Shown here in pieces: positions 9,750-18,540 of a stretch of DNA of 64,000 bases; the stretch's first letter is position 1; the number at the start of each line of letters is the position of its first letter. Source of the stretch: Closterium sp. Naga37s-1 (taxonomy: Eukaryota; Streptophyta; Zygnematophyceae; Desmidiales; Closteriaceae). A program made the translations under genes and the position numbers. The notes beneath the pieces are model-generated. The model ran no database searches. It was not told the origin of the DNA and was given only the letters and a program-made list of their open reading frames with translations. Where the stretch lies: NCBI GenBank assembly GCA_947471745.1, contig CANJKZ010000461.1, positions 1,121,001-1,185,000 on the forward strand, given 5' to 3'.

Positions 9750-10831
9750 TTACACTCTTGGCCTGTGGGCCCCACGTGCTTCCGCTGCTTTCCTGTCTGT
9801 CGCGCGCCCCGTGGCGCGCGACGCTTTTTTCTTCCTGCCACGCGCTCGGGGCGCATGGCGGTTTTCTGCCCGCCGTGCGCCCCGAGGCGCGTGGCGGGTT
9901 CCTGCTTCACGCGTCACCCCGGGGACCCACGCGTCCCCCCCCGTCGACGGTCGCGTCGCCCCCCCTGGTGCCCATCACGTCGCCCTGCAACCCGCGCGCG
10001 GCCCTCGCTGCCCCGTCGCGCCGCCCTGGGGAGCCGCTCGCGGCCCCCCGCTGCCCCGTCGTGGTGCCCTGGGGAGCCGCACGCGGCCCCCGCTATCCTG
10101 TCACGGCGCCCTGGGGAGCCGCGCGCAGCCCCCGCTGCCCCGTCGCGACGCCCTGGGGAGCCGCGCGCGGCCCCCCGCTGCCCCGTCGCGGCGCCCTGGG
10201 GGCCGCGTGCCGTCCCCCGCGCTGCTGCCCGCGCTCCTGCCCCGTGCTGCCCGTTTTAGGGCTTGGGGGTGGCGAGTGTGGGGGTGGCGGGTTTAGGGGT
10301 GACGGCTGTGTGCGCCGTCCCCTGCTCCTCCTCCTCCTCCGTCTCCCACTGCTGCAGCTGCCGCTGAGGGGGGTGGGTGTGTGGGAGCTGAGGGAGTGGT
10401 GCTAGGGGGGTGACGTGGGAGTGGAGCTAGGGGTGCAGCAAGGGGTGTGTGAAAAAGGGGGGTGGGACAGTTGGGGGAGGTTGAGCGGAGGCTGCCGTCT
10501 TGTCGTCCGCAGCACCTGTAGTCCGGGGCTCTGCCGCTGGTAGCCCAGAGAGCCTGCTGCGCCTGTCCCCCGTGGGTCCGTTGCTCCTGCCGCTCAGAGT
10601 TAGCCGCAGAGCCAGTTACTCCTGTAGTCCGGGGCTCTGCCGCCGGTAGCCACTGTGCGCGCCGCTCCTGTTGCCCGTGTGTCTGCAGCTTCAGCCGTCG
10701 CCTCCTATCTCCTCTCCTCTCATAGTCCAACCTCCTCCTCCTCACGTGCCCATTGTGAATGCCTCTAGCTTTGCTTGCACTTGTGAACCTGCTCTATGAC
10801 TGCTTGCTCTGCTGATTATACCCCACTTTGA

Positions 10832-10842
10832 CTATGGGGGTG
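10832..10842 (+). promoter_or_regulatory. PPT of F1
   Basis: CTATGGGGGTG abutting the 3' LTR. Confidence 0.85.
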
Positions 10843-11019
10843 TGTCAGAATGTGTAGTTTGTCTAGCCTGCAGTGGGGTACTCTGTAGTGAGTACGACCC
10901 CTTAGGGTTTCCTATATGTATCCACCTGCTTGCTAGTGAACCTCCTCCTTTGCTCATTTTCTCTTGCCTAGCTAGCTAAACCCTAGCTATGGCTCCTCGT
11001 TCTGCCTGTTATTCTGACA
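10843..11019 (+). repeat. 3' LTR of F1
   Basis: 177 bp; no difference from the 5' LTR seen by eye. AGTTG follows at 11020-11024. Confidence 0.93.
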
Positions 11020-11024
11020 AGTTG

Positions 11025-11542
11025 TAGTTCTTCTTGCTTTCACAATTACTAACTGAAACTGTTTGCTTTTGTAGCAGGAGCAGGAACGGGAGCAGGAGCG
11101 GAAGCGGGAGCAACCACTGGTAAAATTTCGTTGTTTTGATTGTTGTTTACTTCACGATTATCCACTGATACTGAGCAGGAGCGGGAGTGGAGTCGGGAGC
11201 GGGAGCGGCAGCGACTGCTTTCATGGTAAGGTGTCGTTTCATTTTAATTTGTTTTTTACTTCATTCTTACTAACTGATTATGTTTGCCCTTGTAGTAGGA
11301 ACAGGAGCGGGAGCGGGAGCAGCAGCGACAACTTTCATAGTAAGATGCACTTTCAGTTTGATTTGAGTTTTTACTTCACTATCACTAACTGATTCTGTTT
11401 GTCCTTGTAGTGGAAGCAGGAGCGGGAGCGGGAGCGGAGGCAGGAGCAGGAGCGGCAACGACTACTTTCATGGTAAGATGTCGTTTCAAACTAATTTATT
11501 TTTTACTTCACTATTACTAACTGATTCTGTTTGCCCTTGTAG
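11025..11542 (+). repeat. Tandem array of mini exon/intron-like units
   Basis: Four to five copies of a unit made of a 44-62 nt purine-rich exon-like block (11075-11119, 11176-11225, 11296-11339, 11411-11472, then 11543 on) and a 56-71 nt intron-like block. The intron blocks start GTAA (three of the four GTAAG) and end in AG (most TTGTAG); several hold a perfect ACTAACTGA branch-like site followed by a T-rich run. Blocks encode Gln/Glu/Arg-rich sequence. Lengths are not all multiples of three, so a single frame through all copies is not kept. Either a repeat-expanded gene or a satellite that mimics introns. Confidence 0.7.
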
Positions 11543-12223
11543 CAGGAGCAGGAACGGGAGCGGAGCAGCGAGGAGCAGCGGAAGCGGAGGAGCGGAGCGA
11601 CGGTGGAGCGACCGAACGGCGGAGTGACGGAGCGGCGGAGCGGCAGAGCGACGAAGCGATGGAGCAGAGGAGCAAGGAGCGACGCTGGAGTTTTGCGGAG
11701 GAGCGGAGCGGCGGATCAACGGCGCGGCGGATTGACGGGGCGGTGGATCAACAGAGCGACGGAACGGCGGACGCGGGGTTCGACGGAACGGCGAAGGCTC
11801 GGACCGACGGAGCGATGGAGGCGCGGACGGACGGAGCGATGGAGCAGAGGAGCGAGGAGCGACGCTGACTCCTCCCCCCTCCCTTCCCCCCCCTCCGCTT
11901 CCCCCCCTCCCCCTTCCTCCTCCCTTTTTCTCAGGAACGGCGGGAGGAACCAGCGGGGTACGGCAAGGATGTTCTGTAAGTTGGTGGGAGGGAGGTCGGC
12001 GTTCAGGCGCGTGTTAGCTAGGAGCGTGTTAGCAAGGGGTGTTGGGTTGGTGTGGGAGGTGAGGTTTGGTCGGGTAGGAGTCGATCGGGTCTGGGAGGTA
12101 TCGCTCAGGTTTGGTTGGGCTCGATCAGGTTGGGATACCTCCTCCTCCTCCTTCAATGGCGATCTTCACTGCTGGTGGTCAACCTGGCAACCTCGCACTA
12201 ACAACAGAAGAGATATTTCCTGA
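11543..12223 (+). CDS. Arg-rich repeat ORF, last exon of the possible spliced locus
   Basis: Open in one frame from the acceptor AG at 11542 to a stop at 12221-12223. The first half is made of degenerate GGAGCGACGGAGCG units giving TERRSGRATKRW-like repeats; then a pyrimidine block 11870-11935 encodes Ser/Pro runs; then Val/Gly/Arg-rich sequence. No domain recognised. Basic low-complexity composition and repeat origin make real coding doubtful. It is listed because it is continuous with the mini-exon array and starts at a good acceptor. Confidence 0.25.
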   Translation, partial: QEQERERSSEEQRKRRSGATVERPNGGVTERRSGRATKRWSRGARSDAGVLRRSGAADQRRGGLTGRWINRATERRTRGSTERRRLGPTERWRRGRTERWSRGARSDADSSPLPSPPSASPPPPSSSLFLRNGGRNQRGTARMFCKLVGGRSAFRRVLARSVLARGVGLVWEVRFGRVGVDRVWEVSLRFGWARSGWDTSSSSFNGDLHCWWSTWQPRTNNRRDIS

Positions 12224-12889
12224 GGTGTTTTCTCCGATTGTTCTAACCCTCCCCTCCCAAACAGGTTTTCCCGGACGAATAACCCCCACCTCATCGTGGT
12301 GTTCAGGTGAACGCTAGGGGCATTTGCCTCTAGCGGCCAAGAGGGGTCAAATGGTAAGTGACAACTCAAGCGGCAACAGTTTTGCGAGTGGAGTTGTTAA
12401 ACACTTAGCGATGTTGTCTGAACTTGTTTGATATATAGATATGTATTCTATAAAATATAAATTCTGCTCACGACACTTGCTTAAAAGGAAAAACCGCTAC
12501 ACAAGACCATCCTGGATTCCTTCGTAATTCTAAGCACACGCCGCGGCGTGCGGCACATGATCCTCAAATGTGATGTGCGACACGGTGGCTCATTGTGTGC
12601 TAGTGTGCTGGGAGAAATGGCAAGAAATGGTGGTGGAGGGCTGTGGGATGGAGTTGAAATGTGTACAGCACCAAAAACACTCAAACTCCATTATATTACA
12701 GCTTAGAGATTTTGTTGATGAGTTTGGTTTGCATTATGCTTCTGCAAACGTGTCTTCTCAAGGCGCGTACCGCTGGTGTGTGGGCTTCATGAGCAATTTA
12801 CATAAGTTTGGAGCTGGGGCAGAAGTGAACTTTGTAGGAGGATGCTGACGTGGTAGTTCTTGTTAGAGACCATTCGTTTAGGTTTGCGT
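12224..12889. other. Unassigned sequence
   Basis: A short frame at 12156-12317 (MAIFTAGGQPGNLALTTEEI start) is followed by possible splice sites (CAAACAG at about 12264, TTCAG|GTGAAC at about 12305), but no family was recognised. 12400-12889 shows no gene. Confidence 0.3.
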
Positions 12890-13030
12890 TGTCAGAATGT
12901 TATATTTCTCTAGTCTGCAGTGGGGTACTCTATAGTGAGTACAGCCCTGTTAGGGTTTGCTATTTGTATCCCATTGTTTGCTAGTGAAACCCCCTTCTCT
13001 GTTTCATCATTCCTCGTTCTATCTTTCACA
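12890..13030 (+). repeat. 5' LTR of F2
   Basis: 141 bp, TGTCAGAATG to ATCTTTCACA. Confidence 0.93.
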
Positions 13031-13044
13031 TGGTATTAGAGGGA
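13031..13044 (+). promoter_or_regulatory. PBS of F2
   Basis: TGGTATTAGAGGGA directly after the LTR. Confidence 0.75.
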
Positions 13045-14206
13045 GATCGCTCCTGGCCTGTGGGCCCACCTGCTTCCGTTGCTGTCCTGTCTATCGCGCG
13101 CCCCGTGGCGCGCGACGTTTTTTCTTCCCGCCACGCGCTCGGGGCGCATGGCGGTTTTCTGCCCGCCGCGCGCTCGGGGCACGCGGCGGTTTTCTGCCCG
13201 CCGTGCGCCGCGAGGCGCGCGGTGGTTTACTGCCTCACGCGGCGCCCCGGGGGCCCGCGCGCTGCCCTGCCCGTCGCCCGTCGAGGCGCCCTGGGGGCCC
13301 GTCGAGGCGCCCTGGGGGCCCGCGCGTCCCCCCCCCCCCTCCCGTCGCTCGTCGCGTCGCCCTGCTCGTCGCCCGTCGCGGAGCCCTGGGGGCCCGCGCG
13401 TCGCCCCCCCTCCCGTAGCCCGTCGCGGCTCCCTGGGGGCCCGCGCGCCACCCTGCCCGTCGACCGTCGCGGCGCCCTGGGGGGCCGCGCGTTGCCCTGC
13501 CCGTCGCCCGTCGCGGCGCCCTGGGGGCCAGCGCGTCGCCCCTCCCGTCGCCCGTCGCGGCGCCCTGGGGGCCCGCGCGTCGCCCCCTCCCGTCGCTCGC
13601 CGAGGCGCCCTGGGGGCCCGCGCGCCGCCCCGCTTCCGCTCCCACGCCGCCCCAGCTGCTGCCCGCGTTTCTGCCCTGCGTTTGGGGTATGGGGGTGGCG
13701 GTATGGGGGTGGCGGGTGTGTGAGCCGTCCCCTGCTCCTCCTCCTCCTCCGTCTCCCACTGCTGCAGCTGCCGCTGAGGGGGGTGGGTGTGTGGGAGCCG
13801 AGTGGCGTTAGGGGGGTGACGTGGGAGTGGAGCTAGGGGTGCAGCAAGGGGTGTGTGAAAGGGGGGTGGGACAGTTGGGGGAGGATGAGCGGAGGTAGCT
13901 GTCGTGTCGCCAGCAGCGCCAGTAGTCCGGAGGCTACAATCTCCGGTAGTCGCCAGTCGCCCGTGGGTCAGTTGCTCCAGCCGCTCGGCGTAGCCGCGGA
14001 GCCAGTTACTCCTGAAGTCCGGGCCATTGCTTCGGTAGCCACTAAGCCAGCCGCTCCAGTGTGTCTGCAGCTTCCGCCGTCGCCTCCCATCTCCTCTCCT
14101 CTCACAGTCCCTCCTCCTCACTTGCCCTCTGTGACTGCCTCTAGCTTTGCTTGTTCTTGTGAACTATTCTATGACTGCTTGCTGTGCTGATTATACCCCA
14201 CGTTGA

Positions 14207-14217
14207 CTATGGGGGTG
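14207..14217 (+). promoter_or_regulatory. PPT of F2
   Basis: CTATGGGGGTG abutting the 3' LTR. Confidence 0.85.
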
Positions 14218-14358
14218 TGTCAGAATGTTATATTTCTCTAGTCTGCAGTGGGGTACTCTATAGTGAGTACAGCCCTGTTAGGGTTTGCTATATGTATCCC
14301 ATTGTTTGCTAGTGAAACCCCCTTCTCTGTTTCATCATTCCTCGTTTTATCTTTCACA
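14218..14358 (+). repeat. 3' LTR of F2
   Basis: 141 bp; differs from the 5' LTR at two bases by eye. Confidence 0.93.
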
Positions 14359-14529
14359 TGCGTAAGGTGCGGGATGGTGTAGAAACTGGTGGATTTTTTT
14401 TTTTTTTTTTCTGAGCTGACCAACCAGTCAAGGTCGTCCAGACATACACGAAATGATCCCAAGGCTGCCTGCCTGCCTCCACCTTGCGTTTCGGCTTCCT
14501 CCACTAACTATCCACCACCAATAATTTTA

Positions 14530-14975
14530 GGGAAATCGCCGACTGTCACGGAAGAAATCGCCGTCTAGGACGCATCTTAAGTCGCCAGCCAGCAAAATCG
14601 CTGCCTAGGACGCCTCTTAGGTCGCCAGCCAGTGAAATCGCCGCCTAGGACGCATCTTACGTTGCGAGCCAGCAAAATCGTTGCTTAGGACGCATCTTCC
14701 GTCGCCAGCCAACAAAATCGCTGCCTAGGATGCATTGCAGTGGGCCAGCCAACGAAATCGCTGCCTAGGACGACCTGCGGTGCGCCAGCCAGCGAGATCG
14801 CCGCCTAGGACGACCGACAGTGCGCCAGCCAGCGAGATCGCCGCATAGGACGACCGACAGCACGCGCCAGCCAGCGAGATCGCCGCCTAGGACGACCGAC
14901 AGCGCGCGCCAGCCAGCGAGATCAAGCCAAGGACGACCGACAGTGTGCCAGCCAGCGAGATCGCCGCCTACGATG
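14530..14975. repeat. 40-bp tandem repeat
   Basis: About ten to eleven copies of a unit AAATCGCYGCCTAGGACG...GCCAGCCAGCG. Early copies are exactly 40 bp; later ones vary by 1-3 bases. The motif decays into related AATTTCGCCCCTTA-type sequence to 15230. Confidence 0.85.
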
Positions 14976-15231
14976 TGTGGTATGCGTAGGAGCGAAACCG
15001 TCGCTCAACGTTATCACCAGCGCAATTTCGCCCCTTACCAGTGCCCCGACGCCACCAGGCAGCGCGATCTAGCCTCAGCAGCGCCTGGGCGCCTTAGGCA
15101 GCGCAATTTCGCCCCTTAGCAACGAAAACCGAGCCATAGCATTGAAATCCGCGCATTGGCCGTGAAACCAGCGCCCCGACACCGAGACCTGCGCCCAACA
15201 ACGAATCCGCTCCCTAGCATCTAGATCCGCG

Positions 15232-15951
15232 ATGCCACAGCAAAATCGGGGACCGGGCAGAGACGTCCGCGACATTCATGTGCCGAGCGTGAGCAAACCG
15301 TTTCAGGCAAGTAAAGAGACATTTCTCGGCCGGAGACCAGATCTATGGAAGACGACCTGGGCTGGGGGGACCCCGGGGTCTGGGAGGGGGGAGGACGTAA
15401 CAGTGCGACGAAAGGGGGCCACAGGAAGCAAAGGGGGGGGAGAAACATCAACACGCACAACAGCTGGTTACAAGAGGTGGAGAGAGCCTTCGGAGGAGCA
15501 CAAGGGTCCTCGCATCCGCCGCATGCATGACGAAGTCGCCCAATGCCTCTTCGCCAAACCAACCAAGCGACAATGCCTCGAAACCGACCTAAATATGGCC
15601 ATTGGGGAAGTGGCCGAACGCACTCAAGGGGAGCATAGGCAAGGCATTGCCCCTGACGCAGCGATAGCAGCATGGGAGGCACATCGCTGGCGCTTGCAGG
15701 AGTCGCACGATAGGCGTCGGCAAGCCCTTGACACTTCCTTAGCACTCCCGGCACTCACAAAACGCGACAACACGGCGCCGCGCGGACCTCAGCTGGCCCG
15801 GAGGCAGGAACGGAGGCGCATGTCAGGAGTTGTGCAGGAGAGACCCCGCTTGATGCTGACCGGGGGGGAGCGGGGGCCGCGGCCAGAGGGGCTGCACGGA
15901 TGGCTGGGGGCGCAGCATGGGAGTCTAGAAGAGCACCAGCCCCAGCTATAG
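15232..15951 (+). CDS. Hypothetical protein, basic, unrecognised
   Basis: 239-codon frame from ATG 15232 to TAG 15949-15951. Rich in Arg, Gly and Glu, with a central segment (about residues 95-160) of more ordinary composition (RRMHDEVAQCLFAKPTKRQC, AAWEAHRWRLQESHDRRRQA). It follows the 40-bp repeat array and runs into a GC-rich minisatellite, a layout like the leader and Gag of an unknown retroelement, but no zinc knuckle or other motif is seen. Could also be chance coding in GC-rich DNA. Confidence 0.3.
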   Translation: MPQQNRGPGRDVRDIHVPSVSKPFQASKETFLGRRPDLWKTTWAGGTPGSGRGEDVTVRRKGATGSKGGGETSTRTTAGYKRWREPSEEHKGPRIRRMHDEVAQCLFAKPTKRQCLETDLNMAIGEVAERTQGEHRQGIAPDAAIAAWEAHRWRLQESHDRRRQALDTSLALPALTKRDNTAPRGPQLARRQERRRMSGVVQERPRLMLTGGERGPRPEGLHGWLGAQHGSLEEHQPQL

Positions 15952-16119
15952 CTGAGAGGGCAGCGGGAGCTGCGAGATGAGACGCGGCAAGAACCCCGGA
16001 GAGGGGGGGAGCAGGGGAGTCAAGTGGGGAGCCAGCTCTATCTGCTGGCAGGGGGCCATCAGAACCCCCGACTGGGAGGGCCACCAGACCCCGCAATTGG
16101 GGGGCCAGCAGGTGCAGCC

Positions 16120-16470
16120 GGCGAGGGAGCAGCAGGAGCCGCAGGTGGGGGGGCAGAAGGAGCTGTAGGCGTGGGGGCAGCAGGAGCTGCAGGCGGGGGG
16201 GCAGCAGGAGCTGCTGGCGGGGGGGCAGCAGGAGCTGCAGGCGGGGGGGGCAGTAGGAGCTGCAAGCGGGGTGGCAGCAGGAGCTGCAGGTGGGGGGGCA
16301 GCAGGGGCTGCAGGCGGGGGGGCAGCAGGGGCTGCATGCGGGGGGGCAGCAGGGGCTGCAGGCAGGGGGGCAGCAAGGGCTGCAGGCGGGGGGGCAGCAG
16401 GGGCTGCAGGCGGGGGGACAGCAGGGGCTGCAGGCGGGGGGGCAGCAGAAGCTGCAGGCGGGGGGGGCAG
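16120..16470. repeat. 24-bp GC-rich minisatellite
   Basis: About fourteen copies of GGGGGGCAGCAGGGGCTGCAGGCG-type units; each has a CTGCAG palindrome. Open in several frames on both strands (for example Cys/Pro-rich CCPPACSP on minus); not called as genes. Confidence 0.9.
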
Positions 16471-17026
16471 CGGGTGCCAGAGGTGGAAATGGAAGAGCCA
16501 CAAGAGGAGACGCGGCAAGAGCTGCTGGCAGCTCCGCAAAAGGGTCGTCAAGCGAGGAACCAGCCCCAGCTGCAGGAAGGGATGCAGCAAGGGTGTCTAG
16601 GAGGAAACCAGCCCCAGATGCAAGGAGGCGCGCAGTAGGGGCTGCCGGCAAGTGAGTTGCATGAGCTGCAGGCACGAGGGCAGCAGGGACTACAGTCGGG
16701 GGGGCAGCGCGGACTGCCGGTGCGGGGGCAGCAGGGGGTTGCTAGCCCGGGCGACACAGGCCAAGCGAAAAGGTCCCGGGCACGGGGCCGAGGTGGGAAA
16801 CGACTGATAAAGTTATATGTCATATATATCATGCTTGTTGTAGTTACTGTTATTGTTCTTTGCTGGTGGTGGTGCACCTTTGGTTTGAATTATAACTTGT
16901 GTTGTTTTCTATTATTGAACCAACCCATTCTCGATTCTCCCTTGGCACAACTCTCAATACCGCTTGGCCTAGACTACTAAGCCTAGGCCCTAAACCTGCC
17001 TGCTAAGCAAAGATAGTGTTCTAACA
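16471..17026 (+). other. Unassigned; possible LTR end near 16806-17026
   Basis: 16471-16800 is diverged minisatellite flank. 16806-17026 starts TGATAAAG and ends GTGTTCTAACA, followed by CGGTATTGAGCTATC, which resembles a Met-tRNA primer site (TGGTATTGAGC). It may be the last part of an LTR of another plus-strand element whose leader is the repeat array at 17170-17575. No partner LTR is present. Confidence 0.3.
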
Positions 17027-17169
17027 CGGTATTGAGCTATCAAGTTCCTAGGCCTACGTCCTAGCTGCTGCCCTTAGACCCGCCCGTCGCATCATGCACG
17101 TTGCGAACGCACCAGCGGCCTGTGGCAAGCTCACAGTAGCGCGCGCCAACAAGTGCCGCCAGCGCGCAC

Positions 17170-17575
17170 GACAGGAACGCGCTAGCCAGCTTGCCAACCG
17201 ACGGACCCGCCGAAGGACCCGCCAGCACGCGAGCCAGCAAACCCGCCGAAGGACCAACCAGCACACGAGCCAGCGGACCCGCAAGCACGCAAGGATGCGA
17301 GTAAACAGACCCGCCGACGGACCCGCCAGCGCGCGCGTCAGAAGACCCACCGACGGACCCGTCAGCAAGCCCGCCGATGGACCCGCCAACGGATCCGCCG
17401 ACGAACCCGCCAACGAGCGAGCCAGCAAGCCCGCCGACGGACCCGCAAGCAAGCACGCAGACGGACCCGCCGTCGGACCCGCTAACGAGCGCACCAGCAA
17501 GCCCGCCGACGGACCCGCTAGCAAGCCCGCCGACGGACCCGCCAGCAAGCACGCCGTCGGACCCAAGCACAAACC
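17170..17575. repeat. Minisatellite with CCGCCGACGGACCCGC units
   Basis: Mixed 12-36 bp units combining GCCAGCAAGC and CCCGCCGACGGACCCG. Frames across it (Pro/Asp/Ala- or Ala/Gly-rich) are repeat artefacts. Confidence 0.85.
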
Positions 17576-17636
17576 CATGCCTGAAGTAGTCGCTAGGTAC
17601 TTTGCTACCCTGACAGCTGCCGCCTAGTGAACAAGA

Positions 17637-18270
17637 TGGTGTCTCCTAGTTGCAACATAGCGAGCCAGGATGTTGAGAGGAAAAGCAAGGTCTGGACAAT
17701 TAGAGGTCATCAAGTACATGAGGCAACCCGCAAGCTCTATGTAGGGACCACTGGACTCAAAGGTCTTGTCAGGAACAAGAACAGTGAGTCCATGGTCAAC
17801 GGCAAGAGGAGTGGGTTGTGTGGTGGAGAACTCAAACCCAACCGCTGAAGAACTTGCAGCACGATGTGTGATTGAGTGATTGTGATGGTGCGAGCGGTTC
17901 TGCCTCTGCCGCCAATGTAGTAGCGCAGTTCACCAAGGTTAGTGCACGTGTGTCTTTTCAGCGGTCCGGACATCACGAAAGCCAGAGCAAGCCTGTCTGC
18001 TGTAGCGAAGACCAAGTCGTCAACGTAGACGAGGATGAAGAAAGGTGTAGGCCCATAACGAACGAACATCGACGGGTCGGCGGTAGAAGGTCTGAAACCA
18101 AGGTCAGCAAGTGTGGAGTGAAGAGTGTCGTGCCACTCACGGAGTGCCTGGCGGAGACCGTAGAATGGTCATCTCAGGCTCCACTAGGTCTTAGGCGGGA
18201 AAGTGCCAGTGAAGCCAAGAGGACGGCGCAGCCAGATCTCCTGCAATCGATCATCGCCTGCACCAACAAC
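17637..18270 (-). pseudogene. Copia remnant M: decayed reverse transcriptase
   Basis: Minus-strand fragment similar to the RT of B, C and K. Best preserved from 18069 to 17737: FILVYVDDLVFATAD with the YVDD codons at 18027-18016, then KRHTCTNLGELRYYIG and SHIVLQVLQRLG. Upstream parts (WHDTLHS, WLRRPLGFTGTFP-like, read with shifts) reach about 18250. Several frameshifts, no LTR attached. Older than the other copies. Confidence 0.8.
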
Positions 18271-18540
18271 AATTCGGCTGCCTTCTATTCGCCGCCATAA
18301 CATGTTGTCTGGACTTATCCTACGCTACAAGCCAGCTCGCCCAAGATCGATAGTAAGCTGGAGAGGGGGGAAAGGTGGGGATGGGGTCATCCAAAACTTC
18401 AGCTATGTATGGACGCGAGAGGAGGGACGGGCTAAGTCTCTATGGGCGGGGGGCTTTGGACGATAGCTCGAATGCTAGGGAGCATAATGGAGCGTAGGAG
18501 TGATCAGATATAATGACTGGGGTGAGGAGGTAGGGGGAAG

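Larger units (their letters stand above)
9559..11019 (+). mobile_element. F1: small non-autonomous LTR retrotransposon
   Basis: 1,461 bp with 177-bp LTRs (9559-9735 and 10843-11019) that look identical by eye, TGTCAG...CTGACA ends and an AGTTG target duplication (9554-9558, 11020-11024). PBS TGGAATCAGAGCTG at 9736; PPT CTATGGGGGTG at 10832-10842. The 1.1-kb interior has no RT, integrase, protease or zinc-knuckle motif. It holds a hairpin block (9857-9874), an array of GTCGCGGCGCCCTGGGGAGC units (about 9985-10215) and a 3' segment of about 600 bp shared with F2 and F3. Long frames exist on both strands; one plus frame (9758-10405) ends in a Leu-rich tail found in the same frame in F2 and F3, but coding is unproven. 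Very recent insertion. Confidence 0.93.
12890..14358 (+). mobile_element. F2: small non-autonomous LTR retrotransposon
   Basis: 1,469 bp; LTRs 12890-13030 and 14218-14358 (141 bp, two differences seen), TGTCAG...TTTCACA ends, target duplication TGCGT (12885-12889 and 14359-14363). PBS TGGTATTAGAGGGA at 13031; PPT CTATGGGGGTG at 14207-14217. The interior has two GGCGG-loop-CCGCC hairpin units (13150-13167, 13185-13202), an array of about 44-bp GTCGCGGCGCCCTGGGGGCC units (13255-13625) and the 3' segment shared with F1 and F3. No pol domains. Frames of 268 (plus) and 361 (minus) codons overlap each other and reflect composition. The last 30 bp of the LTR nearly equal those of element C. Confidence 0.93.

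Noticed and set aside
9705-10745. Overlapping frames in the interior of F1
   Set aside because: Open on both strands through repeat composition; kept only as a question about the shared tail, not as genes.
13036-14121. 361-codon minus frame in F2
   Set aside because: Antisense of the GC repeat array; no motif and not kept as a full frame in F1 or F3.
14530-14975. CRISPR-like spaced repeats
   Set aside because: Units are contiguous degenerate tandem repeats without unique spacers, and the DNA is eukaryotic.
17061-17578. Long Gly/Ala and Ala/Pro frames on both strands
   Set aside because: Minisatellite; every frame is open.
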